Shown here: in pieces, positions 32,546 through 44,839 of the stretch
How positions within the stretch are numbered: the stretch's first letter is position 1
How the letters are laid out: every line of letters begins with the position of its first letter
Notes under the pieces: model-generated
Told to the model about the DNA's origin: nothing
The model's database searches: none
Seen by the model: the letters and a program-made list of their open reading frames with translations, nothing else
Position numbers and translations under genes: made by a program
Source: Macrobrachium rosenbergii
Lineage: Eukaryota > Arthropoda > Malacostraca > Decapoda > Palaemonidae
Assembly (NCBI RefSeq): GCF_040412425.1
Contig: NC_089762.1
Span: forward strand, 22,556,647 to 22,620,646
Length of the DNA stretch: 64,000 nucleotides
Direction of reading: 5' to 3'

Positions 32546-34972
32546 ACGTCTTGGAGGGAGGATTCTGAGTAAGCTTCTGAACTGACTGGAGTTTGCCTCA
32601 CCTGGGACTCCTTCCTTGTTATGTAAGAGCAAAGGAAGGAGACCAGCCTCTGACGAATTAAAAAGAAGTGTGAATGACTGTGTCCAACTGTCAGACTTCT
32701 GGACCTTTCAAAATAATTTGTGTGTGGCAACATTGCTTCAAAAAAGGCTTGGACGAACCCAGAACGTCAGAGACAATAGAACTAGGATAACCAGTAGGTT
32801 TGTTTTATTGTCAGCCCCTCTCTCCCCTTGCTAGAGAGAGGGGAGGACTTGCATCATCTAATTAAGATTATAGACAGCGTGCTCAGTTATGTAGGCTCAC
32901 CTGCATGACCTGCCCGACCAGCAAGTGACAGGAGGCAACTCAACTCTCTCTGCAAGAGAGGAGAGAGAGCAGGGAGGGAGCCAGTCCCCACCCCCCACAC
33001 ATTCGCTCTTTGCCACCAAACACCTTAGGTGAGATGCAAACTGTCCACAATGGGATCCGGACAAGCTACACAACTTGTTGAGCAGCCACCACAGGGCTCA
33101 GGGAAAAGGAGTTCCAAGATCTGTAGGCAACATCCGGAAGACAGAAAGATATGAGAGTGGACAGCCTACGCCACTTTCTGTCTTAATACCTGAAAAACCG
33201 ACAGGTTCTTCCGGAGTGCGAGGGGCGGACCAATGTCCCTATCCTTGTGAGGTACATGGAGAGAACTCATAGCCTCATGCTAACTGAGGAGAATGCTCAT
33301 TTGATAGCCTCACAAGGTTAGAAAGAAAACATGTGTGAACACTACTTTCTTAGTCGAAAAAGCACTAAAGAAGAGTCAACAACACTCAGGCTTGAGATGT
33401 CGAGTCCTCTTGGAGATAGTACCAAGGCACTCTAACTGGAAACAGTAGTATCTTGCATGAGTACAACTAACCAGAACCAGTTCATGATGGGACTGAGTGA
33501 CTCAAAAGTCTTGCTACGAGTTCCGGGACAAACTCGAACGAGACAGAACCGCATCTCCTCGAGTGCCATAGTCTGGCTGGAGACCTAGGCATCCACATGC
33601 ACGAAGACAAAGCAGGAGACCTCCTTCCCAGGTGAGCTTAGCTGTGGGTTGCATCACCTGTCTGGGACCCTGGCACCGTTCCCATGCAAGAACATACCGG
33701 GGGTGAGGTCACGCTTGAGCATTGGAACTTCACTCTCTCGTAAGTCGGGCCCTGGTCCGAAGACTGGGGACCTTACTGGTGTCAAGGAAGTCCATGGGAC
33801 CCCATGCAGCGGCAGAAGAACCTTATTCTGCCTGGGGAAAAGATTCCCGAGGCAGAGATTGGTGACACAGGAGTCTTATCAGAAGCCCGTGTACCTCTGG
33901 CAACACTGGTGACCGGAAGAACCGTGCGCCTGAAAATCCTGTGGCACAGGATTCTGTGGAATCCGTACAACAGTAGCCACAATACACGGAGATCTGCAGA
34001 CTCCCGTGCACTGGTGGAAGGTTCTTCACCAGCCCAGGGACAGGTGTCAGAGACATGGGTGTCCATGGGGACGCGTGCCTCTGTTGCATGGGGTTCCGAA
34101 GACCCCCGTACCATGATTCCCATGTCTGTAGATAGGGAGAAGCAACTGAGAGAGTCCTCGCCTCTGCCGAGGCTTGAAGATTGTTCCATGGGTTGGGAGA
34201 TGTTCTATCAGTGACCAAGGAAGTAGAACGATAGCACAGTACAGTAACATCTTCTGATGATTATCGTAAGGAATGTCTGGAGAAGAGGGCCAAATCCCTG
34301 TCACCTGACACTGGCGATGAGCTTGATTGTTATGTTCTGAAGCCCCAGGACGTACCAGGCTAACAGCCACCTACTCGTATACTTGTATCGTCAACCTGTA
34401 GAGTTGGAGGAAAACCTGCTCCCCCACTTTTTGTTGACAGAAGTTACTTTTGTGGTGAAGGGGGTACTGATGCTCATCCATACCACAGAGCAGCTTACCA
34501 AGATTTTTAGTCTTTGGAAAAGCCAATAAAGCTGTCCTGAGTTTCAAAAATTGGTGTGGAGATGCTTGCCATGCTGGTTCTGCTAACCTGAAGGAAACAA
34601 ATCTTCCAGATGTGCACCTCTTCCCCAAGTCGTTGTACCTGCGAACAGGGGCATGACAGGAGGGGGAGTTTGCAGAGACACTCCAATGGAGCTCCTGTCA
34701 TCTAGTCAGTGGGCTAGTCCTCAATTCATTTCTTTCCTGAGGGAATGGAAAGGAATAGAGATCCCTTATTGGAGACATGAATCCTTGTATTCTCCATTGA
34801 AGAGAACAATGGAAAACCATTCCTGAGGACCCAGATCACTATGGTTGACAGTTGAACGAGGACAGCTGTTACTGTTGAGCTGACTTTCTTCACTGAAACT
34901 GCTGATATAGGACTGAGACTGAAACACCAGCGTGACAGGTCACTAAGTGTTCTGCTTGAGTGTGGGGTCAAG

Positions 34973-35030
34973 CTTCTCAAACTTGAACTAGACTACAAAA
35001 TCTTCTCAAACTTGAACTAGACTACAAAGT
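34973..35030. repeat. 29-bp tandem duplication in B3
   Basis: Two near-identical copies of cttctcaaacttgaactaga-type sequence start at 34973 and 35002. Confidence 0.8.
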
Positions 35031-36320
35031 CCTACCAGTAGAGAGGTTTTCTTCTGTTGCCCTAAGAAGACCCGCCAAGCAGAGAAGTTGTCTCCTGTTC
35101 CCCAAAGAAGACTGATATGTATTTGAAAATACATATCCTAAAGGGTACTGAGGATACCGTCTTCAGCAATGTCTGCCCCTTACAATGAGCCTCAGTCTTC
35201 TTTAAGGCCAAAGTCTCCTTGAGAGAAGACTGAGGAGGGGACCTCCTCAGCGCCTCCGATTGCTTGAACCCTCAAGTCGGAAGTGCTTGGTCAGGAACCT
35301 GGCTGGGTGATTGAAGAAGTACTGGTAGGAGGTGAAGAAGCACCTGAATGCTTTGACACCTTCTCTCATACTGTGCCTGCACCAGACTGGGGAGTGGACT
35401 CTCCAGTACAGATTTGAGGTTTGGAAAAACCTGAGTACACAAACACAAAGCTCCCGTACCACATTGAAGACGATCCATGGGAGCCTCCGCTACCCGGGTG
35501 TCCAAAGAAGATTCTGAGAAGAGGCAGGCACAGCACCAGTCTCGGAAGAAGACCTCCCAGAACTGGTTCTGAGTACGCAAATCTTGGAGACTTGTGCACT
35601 CGGGCTCGCGAATCACAACACCTCGGCAAGGTTTGTGATACGACCCCCGAGTCCAGAGACTGGAGTGAGTTGAGAGATCCCTTCCTTCCCTGGGCGAGCA
35701 TCCAAAGAAAAAGGTGTGGAGGCAACAGCAAACGAAGACAATGATACAACTTCTCTTCCTCGACTTCCTCTTCCTAGATATCTCAAGATGGTGGGGAACA
35801 CCTGATCTCCCCTACAGGCTGTTGTCTGGTGGCTAGGTAGGAAATAGACTGGCACAGTCTCCTGATGATGGAGTCCTATCCAGGGGTGGAGAGTTGTCAC
35901 AGTAGCGGCCTCCAGATTTGCCGCTTCTTGCTGCAAGAGGGAGATCCCTTCTGCCGCCCAAAGGGATCTCTCTGCAGTGAAAGACCCGGATCTAGACGAA
36001 CCAGGTCCGGATCAACCCGCAGGCATGTAGAAGCACTTCTGCCAAGTCAGAGAAGGGGGAAGAAGCTTCTCCGATCGGTTCAATTTGAGTGAATTCTCCT
36101 GCCAAAAGACCAGGATATTTAGTCGATCGAGTACCCTTTCAGAAAAAGCCATCAAAGCCTTTGGTTCCTAATTCAGATCCCAAAAAGATTCGAAGCGTGA
36201 CAGCAGAGGCCATGGTCCCTTCCTCGAAATCACTGTGCTGACGCATCGGCACGATGACCCATGCAAAGGTCCTCTGTATCTTGGGGATGTCCGCATCCTG
36301 GAGAAGAGGACCCTTGTCAG

Positions 36321-36795
36321 TACTGTACTGTACATATTCTTTAATGAAAATAATATCAATTGCTGTACCGTAAGCATAAAAAAACACGAATCCAGAAATT
36401 CACGACAGATCGACGTAGGTAGCACTGCCATATTTTTTGCTTTATCTGATTTATTGTACCGCATTTCATTACGTGTGTAGTTGACTACGATTTTATCACT
36501 GCTGACATTACATCTCTAATCACTGTAAAAATATTTAAAATCCAAATTTCATACATTGGCAACTCTCAATATTCTCATCCCAGCCATAGTTTAAGTGCCT
36601 TTAGTTCTCATCACCAGCAAGTTGCTGTGCTTTGATGCACGTGTAAACATTTCAGTTCTCTCTCTCTCTCTCTCTCAAACAGTATAGTACATATATTATT
36701 ACTTTAATGGAAAAAAACAGCAAAATATCAATGAAACGCTATTTCACTTACAGAATCCATTTATACTGTGCTTAGACTTCGATGTAAAAACCACA

Positions 36796-36860
<65 letters not shown>

Positions 36861-36879
36861 AGTATACATATATTTCAAT
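36321..36879. repeat. CT-microsatellite-rich stretch
   Basis: AT-rich sequence with two (CT)n runs, about 36658-36676 and 36799-36858. No gene is seen. It joins the broken 5' side of B3 to the Tigger-like fragment that follows. Confidence 0.7.
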
Positions 36880-37080
36880 GAAAAAATACAGTAATTAGTG
36901 AATAAATAGCATTACTCTACGAAAAAGCGAATTGGTGATAATTTTAGAGATATAGCCCAAAAAATAATCTGCAAATTAGTGAAATTTCCCCTGCAGACAA
37001 GTGAGTTATGTGTTCCACAAAAATCCGTGGCAAGTGACCGCGGAAATGTGAAAAGTGTAAAACCCGGGGGGGGGCACTGT
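36880..37080. mobile_element. Tigger-like element, right end
   Basis: aaaatacagtaattagtgaa at the start and atgtgttccacaaaaatccg then gggcactgta at the end parallel 42825-42974, the right end of the larger TA-flanked element. The left end is not recognised. Confidence 0.55.
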
Positions 37081-37125
37081 AGCTATGTAATTACTTAGTA
37101 AGTTATTACTTATATAAAAATCTAT
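37079..37125. repeat. C-family 5' end, probably of C1
   Basis: tagctatgtaattacttagt then aagttattacttatataaaa is the 5' terminal sequence seen at 43600-43640 and 54178-54214. It directly follows the Tigger-like end, which implies that element inserted at the TA of this terminus. Confidence 0.6.
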
Positions 37126-37739
37126 AGTTCAAGGGGAAATGCCCAGGGTGTTTTAGAATACTGTACAGAAACTAAGTACATACAGCACACCGCTTCATTT
37201 TTCACAGACATAGGAAAATGGATAAATAGAGAATCAGCTCAACATGAAACCTTACGAGCTATAAAGCTATTTTTGAATCGTTCCCATAAGAGCATAGCAC
37301 AGCACATGCACAGCTACACATTTATGCACCATAAATGTTTGCATCAGAGTTAGGAAAGAACCAGAGAGAAGTGTATGTCCTATTTACATTTGTAAACAAT
37401 ACTGTGTACAAACCTGACTGTTGGTTGTTTAAAATAGCCCATAGCTCTGCTTCTTTTAGTCATCCTAACCTACCTCACACATGTAAGTCCCAATAAAAGC
37501 CGTACACTACTTCACAACTTCTAAGAAACAAACAAGTGGCTTAACCTACAAGAATCTATGGTATTACTCACTTCTACAGCAACAACAAAGAGTCATATCC
37601 TTCAGATAAAGGCAAGGCCATGGGTCCAAGGAAATTCTGATTCTTGTAACCCCCACAGGGATACTTGGGCTACTCCACATCATCAGTGTATCCGTAAAAG
37701 GACATAATGCCAGCTTCTTGACCACTTTTTTAAGACCTG
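37126..37739. other. Spacer, nothing recognised
   Basis: About 610 bases with no reading frame of note and no repeat that I can match inside the window. Confidence 0.5.
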
Positions 37740-37984
37740 AAAGAAAAAGACAATATGAAAAATTTTTTAAGTAATCTGCATGTTCCCTAAGTATATAAAC
37801 CAGAGCCTCTTATATAGGAATATCCACCAGTGCAAGCTGGAAACAGTTGTTGAACTTGTTAACAAAGGTGGTTAACCAGTGGTTACAGGGGGTAACCTGC
37901 CATCACCAAGCACTTTTTCCTTCTGCCTCTAGGAAAAAGTGGGTCAGATGAAGTGGGCGCTTAGATAAAAATCTCTGATTTGTT
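37740..37984. repeat. Diverged B-type 3' ITR fragment
   Basis: aagtatataaaccagagcct ... taggaatatccac ... caagctggaaacagttgttg follows the order of the B2 3' ITR (21573-21700) with many changes. No ICR or genes of a B element follow; C2 starts immediately after. Confidence 0.45.
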
Positions 37985-38345
37985 TACCTTATGAAAATGA
38001 CATATGATAAAGTTTTATATGTACTTACCAAGTAATTACATAGTTATGAGCTTCCTACCTATGGCAGCCTAAAAAATTCAAAATTCGCGGTAGTGCTAGC
38101 ATTTGTTTTGGTGTAGGTAACATGCCCCGCCCACTTTCAGGAACCAGGAGGAACAACTTAGCAGATAGCTTCAATTTGTTTGCGCCCTTATGTCCATGCG
38201 AGGGGAGGAGGGAGGGCTCCGATTGTGTAATTACTTGGTAAGTATATATAAAACTTTATTTTATCATAAACAAGTCATTTTTATGGAAGTAACTTACCAA
38301 GTAATTATACCAAGTAATTACATAGCTGATTTCACATTGAAAGGA
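37985..38345. repeat. C2 3' ITR and ICR
   Basis: The outer end (aaaatgacatatgataaagt, 37993) is inverted at 38224-38275 (taattacttggtaagtatat). Then comes the inverse of the 5' end, taacttaccaagtaatta (38290), with a 13-base duplication inside it. It contains the segment aggggaggagggagggctcc, also found at 28996 in C1. Confidence 0.8.
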
Positions 38346-38740
38346 GGTGGGATCCATGGACGTATTCTACCCCAAAATATTAATCAAGGTAATGACTTGG
38401 AAATAGAACAGTTGCTAGCATTGACACAACGCTTGTTGTTTTCTTACCTGGCAAGAGAGCAACTGCAGATAGTTACTGCCTCTGGTCGATGTTCCTTTGA
38501 CCTGTAGTGGGCGTGGCTGTATAGCCCAGAATCACCCCTATGTAAGTGGAAACTTTGGAGCGAGGGAAGTAAACCCGTGTCTAGCAAAGTTAAAAAGAGA
38601 TGCCCTTGCCCTGGGCGCAGACCAGAATAAACCAACAACGCTGTTACCTACACTGTAATAAAACTCACCACCCAAACCACTGAAAACTGGCAGGCACTCC
38701 AGGTGCTACGTAACACCCGGCTTCTCATAAACTCGACACC

Positions 38741-39830
38741 TTACGCCAAGGAGAGGGACAGTAGAGGGATAGAGGGCCTCCTATGCTTCCTCTTCCAACA
38801 CCATACCAGCCATGATAAAGGTCCCAGTGTACTGCAATTTTCAAAAGTAGTTTCCATGTCCTTGAGGTAGTGTACAGCAAAGACTGACTTGCATCTCCAA
38901 AAGGTTGATTGGAGGATACTTGAAAGAGACATATTATGTCTGAGCAAGAGAGGTAGCAATAGCCCTGACCTCGTGGGTTTTCACTTTAAAGATTGGCAAG
39001 ATGTCTTCTTTAATCTGGGAGTGAGATTCTGAAATCAAGCTTCTCAAAAAGAAGGAAAGAGCATTCTTGGAAAGAGGAAGAGAAGGGTTCCTCACAGAGG
39101 AGTGCACCAGAGGTTGTTCAAAGGCCTCCCTGATCTTCTCCATCCTTTGAAGGTAATACCTAAGGGCTCTTACAGGGTAGAGAAGCCTCTCCTCCTCTTC
39201 TGGCCTGAGGATGTCCATTAAATTTTTAGTGGTGAAAGGATGGGGCCAAGATTAGAAGGGTCCTCATTCTTGACAAGGAATCCAAGTGAGGAGGAGCAAG
39301 CTGCGTCTCCTTGTGAAAAGCCAACTCTCCTATCCATTGCTTAAAGCCCACTTATACGTTTGGCAGTAGCCAAAGCCACTAGGAAGAGGCTTTTCTTGGT
39401 AAGGTTCCTAAGAGAGACAGAGCAAAGTGGTTCATAGGAGGGACCTGAGAGCCAATTCAGAACGATGTGTAAATTCCAGGAGACAACGTCCGACTTCTCT
39501 TGCTTGATGGAATCGAAGGACTTGATTGTGTCACTTTGGCCTTGGTCAGAGGACAGATCTAGACCTCTATGTTTAAACACGAAACCATTAATAGTGGAGG
39601 TGGAAAGCTTCCTGGAGGTCCTCAGGTAAAGCAAGAAGTCAGCTACCTGACTTATAGAAGTCTCAGAAGAAGAGACATTATGGCGGCTGCACCATCTTCT
39701 GACAACTGTCCACTTGGACTAGTAGAGCTTGCTAGAAGAAGGTTGTCTGCATCCAGCAATAGTTTCTGCAGCCTGTCTCAAAAACCCCTTCGCTCTGACA
39801 AGGTGCCTGACATTCTGAAGCCTGTCAGGG
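38741..39830 (-). pseudogene. C2 tyrosine recombinase, frameshifted but with catalytic residues
   Basis: Three minus-strand pieces are read in order. 39341-39634 has SLFLVALATAKRISGL with the first catalytic Arg. 38934-39218 has CP-like VRALRYYLQRMEK, LPLSKNALSFFLRSL and the KTHEVRAIATSLA motif (His and second Arg). 38741-38959 has SSILQSTFWRCKSVFAVHYL with the nucleophile Tyr. The pieces are in different frames, so at least two indels separate them. Compared with C1, the key residues are kept. Confidence 0.75.
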
Positions 39831-41162
39831 CCAGAGCAGACAACCATTGGTGGTACCAGGAGAGTGGGACTGTCTGAGCAGCGATTGTTATTGTGGCAGG
39901 AGCCTCGGGAAGTCCACTAACAGTCGCAGCAGGTCTGGGAACCATTCCTTCCTTGGCCAAAATGGGGCAACTAGGGTTATTGAAACACCAAGGTGGGATG
40001 CAAGCTTGTTGATCACCTTCTGATCATACCGACGGGAGGGAAGGCATATACATCAAGACCTTCCAATCCAGAAGCATGGCGTCCGTCGCCCATGCAAGAG
40101 GGTCCGGGACAGGGGAACAGAAGCGAGGAAGATGGTGGTTCCAGGGTACTCAGCGCAGCTTGTGAACGAGTGTCCGACACAGTGCTGGCCTTAGAAGCAG
40201 GCTTCTTTGGCACAGCGGCGGGAGTGGAAGCCATGGTCTGCATGCCCTCAGCTCCCAATATGACTGACCCGGGGATCAACGAATCAGTTCCCTGGCCCAT
40301 GGACCAGGAAGAGCCAATGAGAGATCCCACTGCCTTCCCTGTCAAAGGAGGCAGTCCCTTAGAAGTCTCGGGGCAAGACTTCTTGTGGGGGGGGGGAGAA
40401 ACAGGCTTCTTCTTCTTTGGCTGGCAAGCCTCAGAAGAAGAAGAGGTAGCAGATGACAAGGATAACAAAGACGAAGACGACAACACCTTCCTAGACCTCT
40501 TCTTCGACTTCTTCTTCGTCATCTTCTTCAGGATGACAGTCAGGTTTCCCATCCAGGAGGGAGCAACAGAAGGTGCAGGCGCAGCCAGGGGAGCCAGGGA
40601 AGCGGGCGCAACCCGGGTAGCGGAGACGTCGGTGCTCGGGCCAGCAGCTACTGGGGCAGGTGGAACAGCGCGGGAGCCAGGAAAGCCAGGAGCCGGTGCA
40701 TGGGTCAAGGGCACGGAGCCAGGCCAGGCCAAGAGTCAGTACAACCAGGAGCCGGAACTGGAGTTGGGAACAAGCGTGGGTTGGCACAGTAGGAGCAGGC
40801 ACGGAGATGTAAGGCACCAATGACGTGACCATTCTTGAGGGGCCAGGCAGAGATAACGGGGCCAGGAAACCAGGAGGCAGTGGCACGGCATGGAGTGTGG
40901 CAGGAGCGGCACATACCTGGGTGCCCAGGTGCGAGCCAACCGTCACAGGCAGCTTGCCAAATGATGTCATGGTGATGGTTGACGTGGTGGCTGCTTGGGT
41001 TGTCACCAGAAAGCTGGACAGATGTGATATCAGGCCCTCCAATGATGGAACTCCAGGAAGACCCAGGTGCAGCCAGATAGATGTAAGGTCAGATACCTGG
41101 CCACCGAGAGACGCCTCCACCGCCAAATCTGAAGGAAAAGTCAGGTCAAAAGCAGAAGCCTC
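39831..41162 (-). pseudogene. C2 Gag joined to the RNase H tail by an internal deletion
   Basis: Minus-strand Gag frames run over 40491-41201 (Ser/Thr/Pro-rich) and 40013-40732 (239 codons). The latter has the acidic/basic low-complexity tract KKMTKKKSKKRSRK and the GMQTMAS ... TRSQAALS segment shared with B Gag. Near 40150 it switches to the end of RNase H: ATDAMLLDW in one frame and GLDVYAFPPVGM in another (40030-40110), then WPKKEWFPDLL-like sequence to about 39900. Late Gag, all of RT and most of RNase H are missing. Confidence 0.7.
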
Positions 41163-42974
41163 TACAGTAAACCCCCCGTATTCGCAGGGGATGCATACCA
41201 CACCCCCCCTGCGAATAGCTAAAACCCCCCGAATACTTAGAACCCTTCTAAAAACACTTAAAACTGCCTATTTTGATAGTTCAAACAGACACAAAACAAA
41301 CTAAAAATGCTTATACAGATATTATCCTACTTATGATGGGGTTAGGTTCCAAAAACAAACCATCATTTGTTGGAAAAAATGTACGAAATACCACAATGTA
41401 TCTCGAATATAGCCTAGCCTACACTAGGGTATTCGGTCCCATGTGTACAGCACATATATGGTAGCCTAGCCTACACTATAAAGTATACTCTATACATACA
41501 CGGTATAGTAATTATTAATATCAGCTAATTCTGGAGGTTCATGCAAAGCGACTTATGATAATTCAGTGCAAAGAGAAATTGAATAACAAGAATTAGCTTA
41601 GCCTACACTATGGTACATTGTACACATATATGGTAGCATAGTCTACATTATACTGTACTCTATATTCACATATCATATCATACAAACATCAACATAACGA
41701 ATATGCATCTTTTAAAATGTTATGCCTTAATTCACTGTATCCAATAAAACTGTATACATTCTTATATTGCTTTTGTATTATAAATTGTGGTCATAGCGTT
41801 GCGATCAATGTTTTGGTTTGGAAATCGTTTATGCGGTGTTTATTTTGCCATATTTAATTCAGTTCAGAGCGCTTTTCTCGCTTCTGGTTAGCGTAAATGA
41901 ATCTCTAGATACTTTATTTATATGGTGCAAGGTTATTTTTCATTATACGAAGTGTTTTCAAGTCGAAATACAACTAAAATGCGTCTCGTTGTTAAATTAA
42001 TTTATCTATTCTCATCAATAGATGACGAATTTGGGGGCGTTTGCTTTGTGTAAAAAAAATTCAAGATTCCATTTGCTATTTTCACTTGATTTCATCTTAA
42101 TACGAGCTTTACGTGTTTATCGTTTATTGGTGTAAAAATAACAGTAATGTGTTTTTTCATGCCCAGTAGTTTCGATAAAAATACTTTCTCTCCAATTTTA
42201 ATTATGATCGAGTTTCATCCATGTTGCCGATGCATGATAATTTACAGTACAGTCATTAGCAGCTTGAACATTGTTTTCTCAGCTTCAGCTACAACTTACA
42301 GCCAAAATTTAGCAGTACATTTCCTTGACGATCTTTTATCCATACCGAATAAGGGTATAATGTAAAAATATATCAGTCCTATTCTACTCAACATCATTTG
42401 TGCTATAAGCTACGGTAATTATGGTTGGAATACCAGGTAAATGGCTGTTGTTATCTGATTCGGTTATAAGCAAAACAACAGTTTCTCGGTCGGTTGTTTA
42501 TGGCTGTACACATTTACGCTAGAGTATAATATTACTAACAATGCTTTTATCATTCTCTTTAACTCTTTTAACTAGAAGATGGGATAAAGAGATGGAGGAA
42601 AAGTTGTCCATTGTAATCTGGTCTCTCTCACTGCCTGATGATGCTGCTGCCTGCGCCCACGCAAAATTTAAAAATATTTTATAAATAATATTTTCTATCT
42701 GTATTAATTGCTTACCCCATGGCAAAATCGAATTATTGTAAGGTGAATTATCGTAACTCGAGCATTACCAGAGTATTTTAATAGTTTTATCACAAAAAGT
42801 GCATTTAGTCATGAAAATGAGATGAAAATACAGTAATTAGTGAATATTTCTGAGTGAAAAATACCGCGAATGGGCGAATTTTCCACAAATAATGAGTAGA
42901 TATGTTCCACAGAGAAATCCATGAATACGTGAGTCCGCGAATCGTGAGATCGCGAATACAGGGGGTTTACTGTA
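41163..42974. mobile_element. 1.8 kb TA-flanked Tigger/pogo-like element
   Basis: The ends are cagtaaaccccccgtattcg (41165) and its near inverse cgaatacagggggtttactg (to 42972), with TA at both edges (41163-41164 and 42973-42974). It inserted into C2 gag, whose sequence resumes on each side. The inside is AT-rich; the longest frames are about 70 codons and show no transposase motif, so it is non-autonomous. Parts recur at 6876-6940 and 36880-37080. Confidence 0.75.
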
Positions 42975-43162
42975 CTTGCGTCAGACATCGTCAAAGTAAA
43001 TGACAACTAATTCAAAAAAAAAAAAAAAAAGTCAAAATTCGGTAAAATGTCCAAATTAAGTCAACCTGACTAAATAAATGCCGAAAGGCAATCAAAAGAA
43101 TCCAAAATACTTCACCGATCTTCTAGGGGAAAATAACCAGTAAAGCCTACGAAAATCCAAAT
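42975..43162 (-). pseudogene. Start of C2 Gag and leader
   Basis: A minus-strand ATG near 43004 opens MSFTLTMSDAS before the TA-flanked element interrupts it. An A-rich run (43011-43030) lies upstream. Only the short N-terminal piece can be assigned. Confidence 0.35.
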
Positions 43163-43426
43163 TAGGCAATTCCTGGTTATCAGCGGAGTTCAATTCTGAT
43201 GGCATGACGATAACCGAAAATCAGCAATTTTCAGGGCTTTTTCAGTGATTTTTGGTTATCGGGACCTCTGTTAGGTATGTATCAGTCCCAATATCCAATT
43301 ATGAGCGCTGATAAGTGGAAATCGGCGATTTTCGGCACCAAAAATTGCCAATTTTCTTCGCCAGACAAGCCCCGTACAACTGGATCACTGATAACCGAGC
43401 CCGCCGATAACCGGGAACTGCCTGTA
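43163..43426. mobile_element. Tigger/pogo-like MITE, second copy
   Basis: The right end gccgataaccgggaactgcc then tgta matches the inverse of the 29101 end (caggcagtccccggttatca). The left end is ggcaattcctggttatcagc. The interior carries the same gccgattttcggc motifs as the copy at 29099-29357, in inverse orientation. Confidence 0.75.
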
Positions 43427-43494
43427 CTATAGCTGCTGCTCACAACCTTCATTGAAAGCTGGTAGAAATAAATTAAACCTTCTTGCTATTTTAT

Positions 43495-43640
43495 TCCTCT
43501 TCTTCCCCGAAAGTGGGCGGGGCTAGCTACTTACACCAAAATAAACAAAAGAATCGCTATTGTGAATTTTCAGATTTTAGCTGCCAGTTATTAGAAGTTG
43601 TTAGCTATGTAATTACTTGGTAAGTTACTTATATAAAATA
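43495..43640. repeat. C2 5' inverted terminal repeat
   Basis: cccgaaagtgggcggggcta ... tatgtaattacttggtaagt is the inverse complement of the 3' ITR (38030-38130) and of the ICR half at 38290-38340. Confidence 0.8.
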
Positions 43641-43699
43641 GACTTTTCTTGTACAAATAGAGCTGGGCACCTAAACAACATGTGGAGCAGCCACCACAG

Positions 43700-44800
43700 G
43701 TCCCAAGGGGGTGTTGAGGGACTTGTAGGCAACACCCCTTAGCTAGAATGAGGTGAATGATGATGTGTCCAGACATCTGTCCTCATTACCTGGAAAACAA
43801 AAAAGTTCCTCCAAAAGGCAAAAGATGGTCCTATACCCCTGGCTTTGTGGGCTCTTACACAGTTTAAACAACAAACAAATTCACTTAGGGAGTCATACAC
43901 CCACTTCCTCATCTCAAGAAGCCAAGGAGTCATACACCCACTTCCTCATCTCAAGAAGCCAGAAAGAAAAGGTTTTCCTGGACACCACCTTGTGCGTGCC
44001 AGTACTGATGAAAAGTCTCTGACACTCTAGCCTAAGAGGATGAGTTCTTTTTTCAAATAGTGCTTCATAAGTTGCACTGGCAACAGCCTAAAAGCATCTC
44101 ATCCAAGTCACTACCAACAATGTCTTGCCACGTAAAATAAGTCTAATCCTTCGGGCCAGCCCTAGGAGAGCTGTTAATCAGCTGAGTGGTCTGGTAAAAC
44201 TAAGGTATACTTAACTTTGGAGAGAGATAAAAAAAAACTCGTATCTTCCTTTAGGAACTGACAGGCTTTGAATTTTTCACAAACTTAGTGATGTAGAAGA
44301 AATGGGGATAGACCATATCCCTGTGAGTACTGGACCATATGGAAAAACCCTGTAATTCCCCACCATGCATCGCCTAGGATAAAGCCAGCTAAAGGACAGT
44401 CTTACATGCAAGATGTCAATCTTAGGCTCCCCCTTACAGCTCATAGGACACTTGGGTTCGGCTGTGGACGACAAAGCCCCCAAGGAAAACAAGACTGTTC
44501 AAAACTCCTCAGGAGCATGGACAACAAAACTGACAAAGAGAGATCCATACCTTTCAGCCTAAAGACCTAGCATAAGGTGGAGCAATAGCGTTTTACCTTA
44601 GAGACAGAGAGAAATTTGTCTCAGCATAGGTAAAAGAGGAAGTTCATGATCTGCTGAACAGAAGTTCTGACTGGAGAGAGACCCATTCTACAACACCAAC
44701 AACAGGAGGAGGCCCAATTTCTCAGGAGAAAGGTGGAGATACCCAAACATCTCCCTAGAAGTCATGTGAGAAAAGCTTCTTTCTCGCAGGATAAGCTGGA
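43700..44800 (-). pseudogene. C4 tyrosine recombinase remnants
   Basis: The region lies between the RNase H tail and the post-YR tail (gagcagccaccacaggtccc at 43687, shared with B copies). Only short fragments can be read, and no catalytic motif is legible. A 37-bp tandem duplication (43889-43961) lies inside. Confidence 0.4.
43889..43961. repeat. 37-bp tandem duplication
   Basis: Two copies of ggagtcatacacccacttcc-type sequence start at 43889 and 43926; one base differs at most. Confidence 0.9.
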
Positions 44801-44839
44801 TGGTTTCCATGCATGAAGATGAAGGGAGTGGACTGTCTG

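Larger units (their letters stand above)
32200..36320 (-). mobile_element. DIRS-like element B3, truncated
   Basis: The 3' terminus (32200-32433) and ICR (32434-32545) match B2 21535-21882 in the same order. The shared post-YR tail (gagcagccaccacagg, about 33078) and collinear but weak similarity to B2 continue to about 36300. Coding content is beyond recognition except for short pieces. No B-type 5' end is found, so the 5' part is lost near the CT-rich region. Confidence 0.6.
37985..43640 (-). mobile_element. DIRS-like element C2, internally deleted, with two DNA-element insertions
   Basis: Both ends are present: 3' ITR/ICR at 37985-38345 and 5' ITR at 43495-43640. Between them on the minus strand are YR, a short RNase H tail fused to Gag, and Gag. 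RT is missing altogether. Gag and its leader are interrupted by TA-flanked elements at 41163-42974 and 43163-43426. Confidence 0.75.

Noticed and set aside
39993..40823. 276-codon plus-strand ORF
   Set aside because: It lies antisense to the C2 Gag/RNase H region, whose minus-strand reading has family homology; the plus frame has none.
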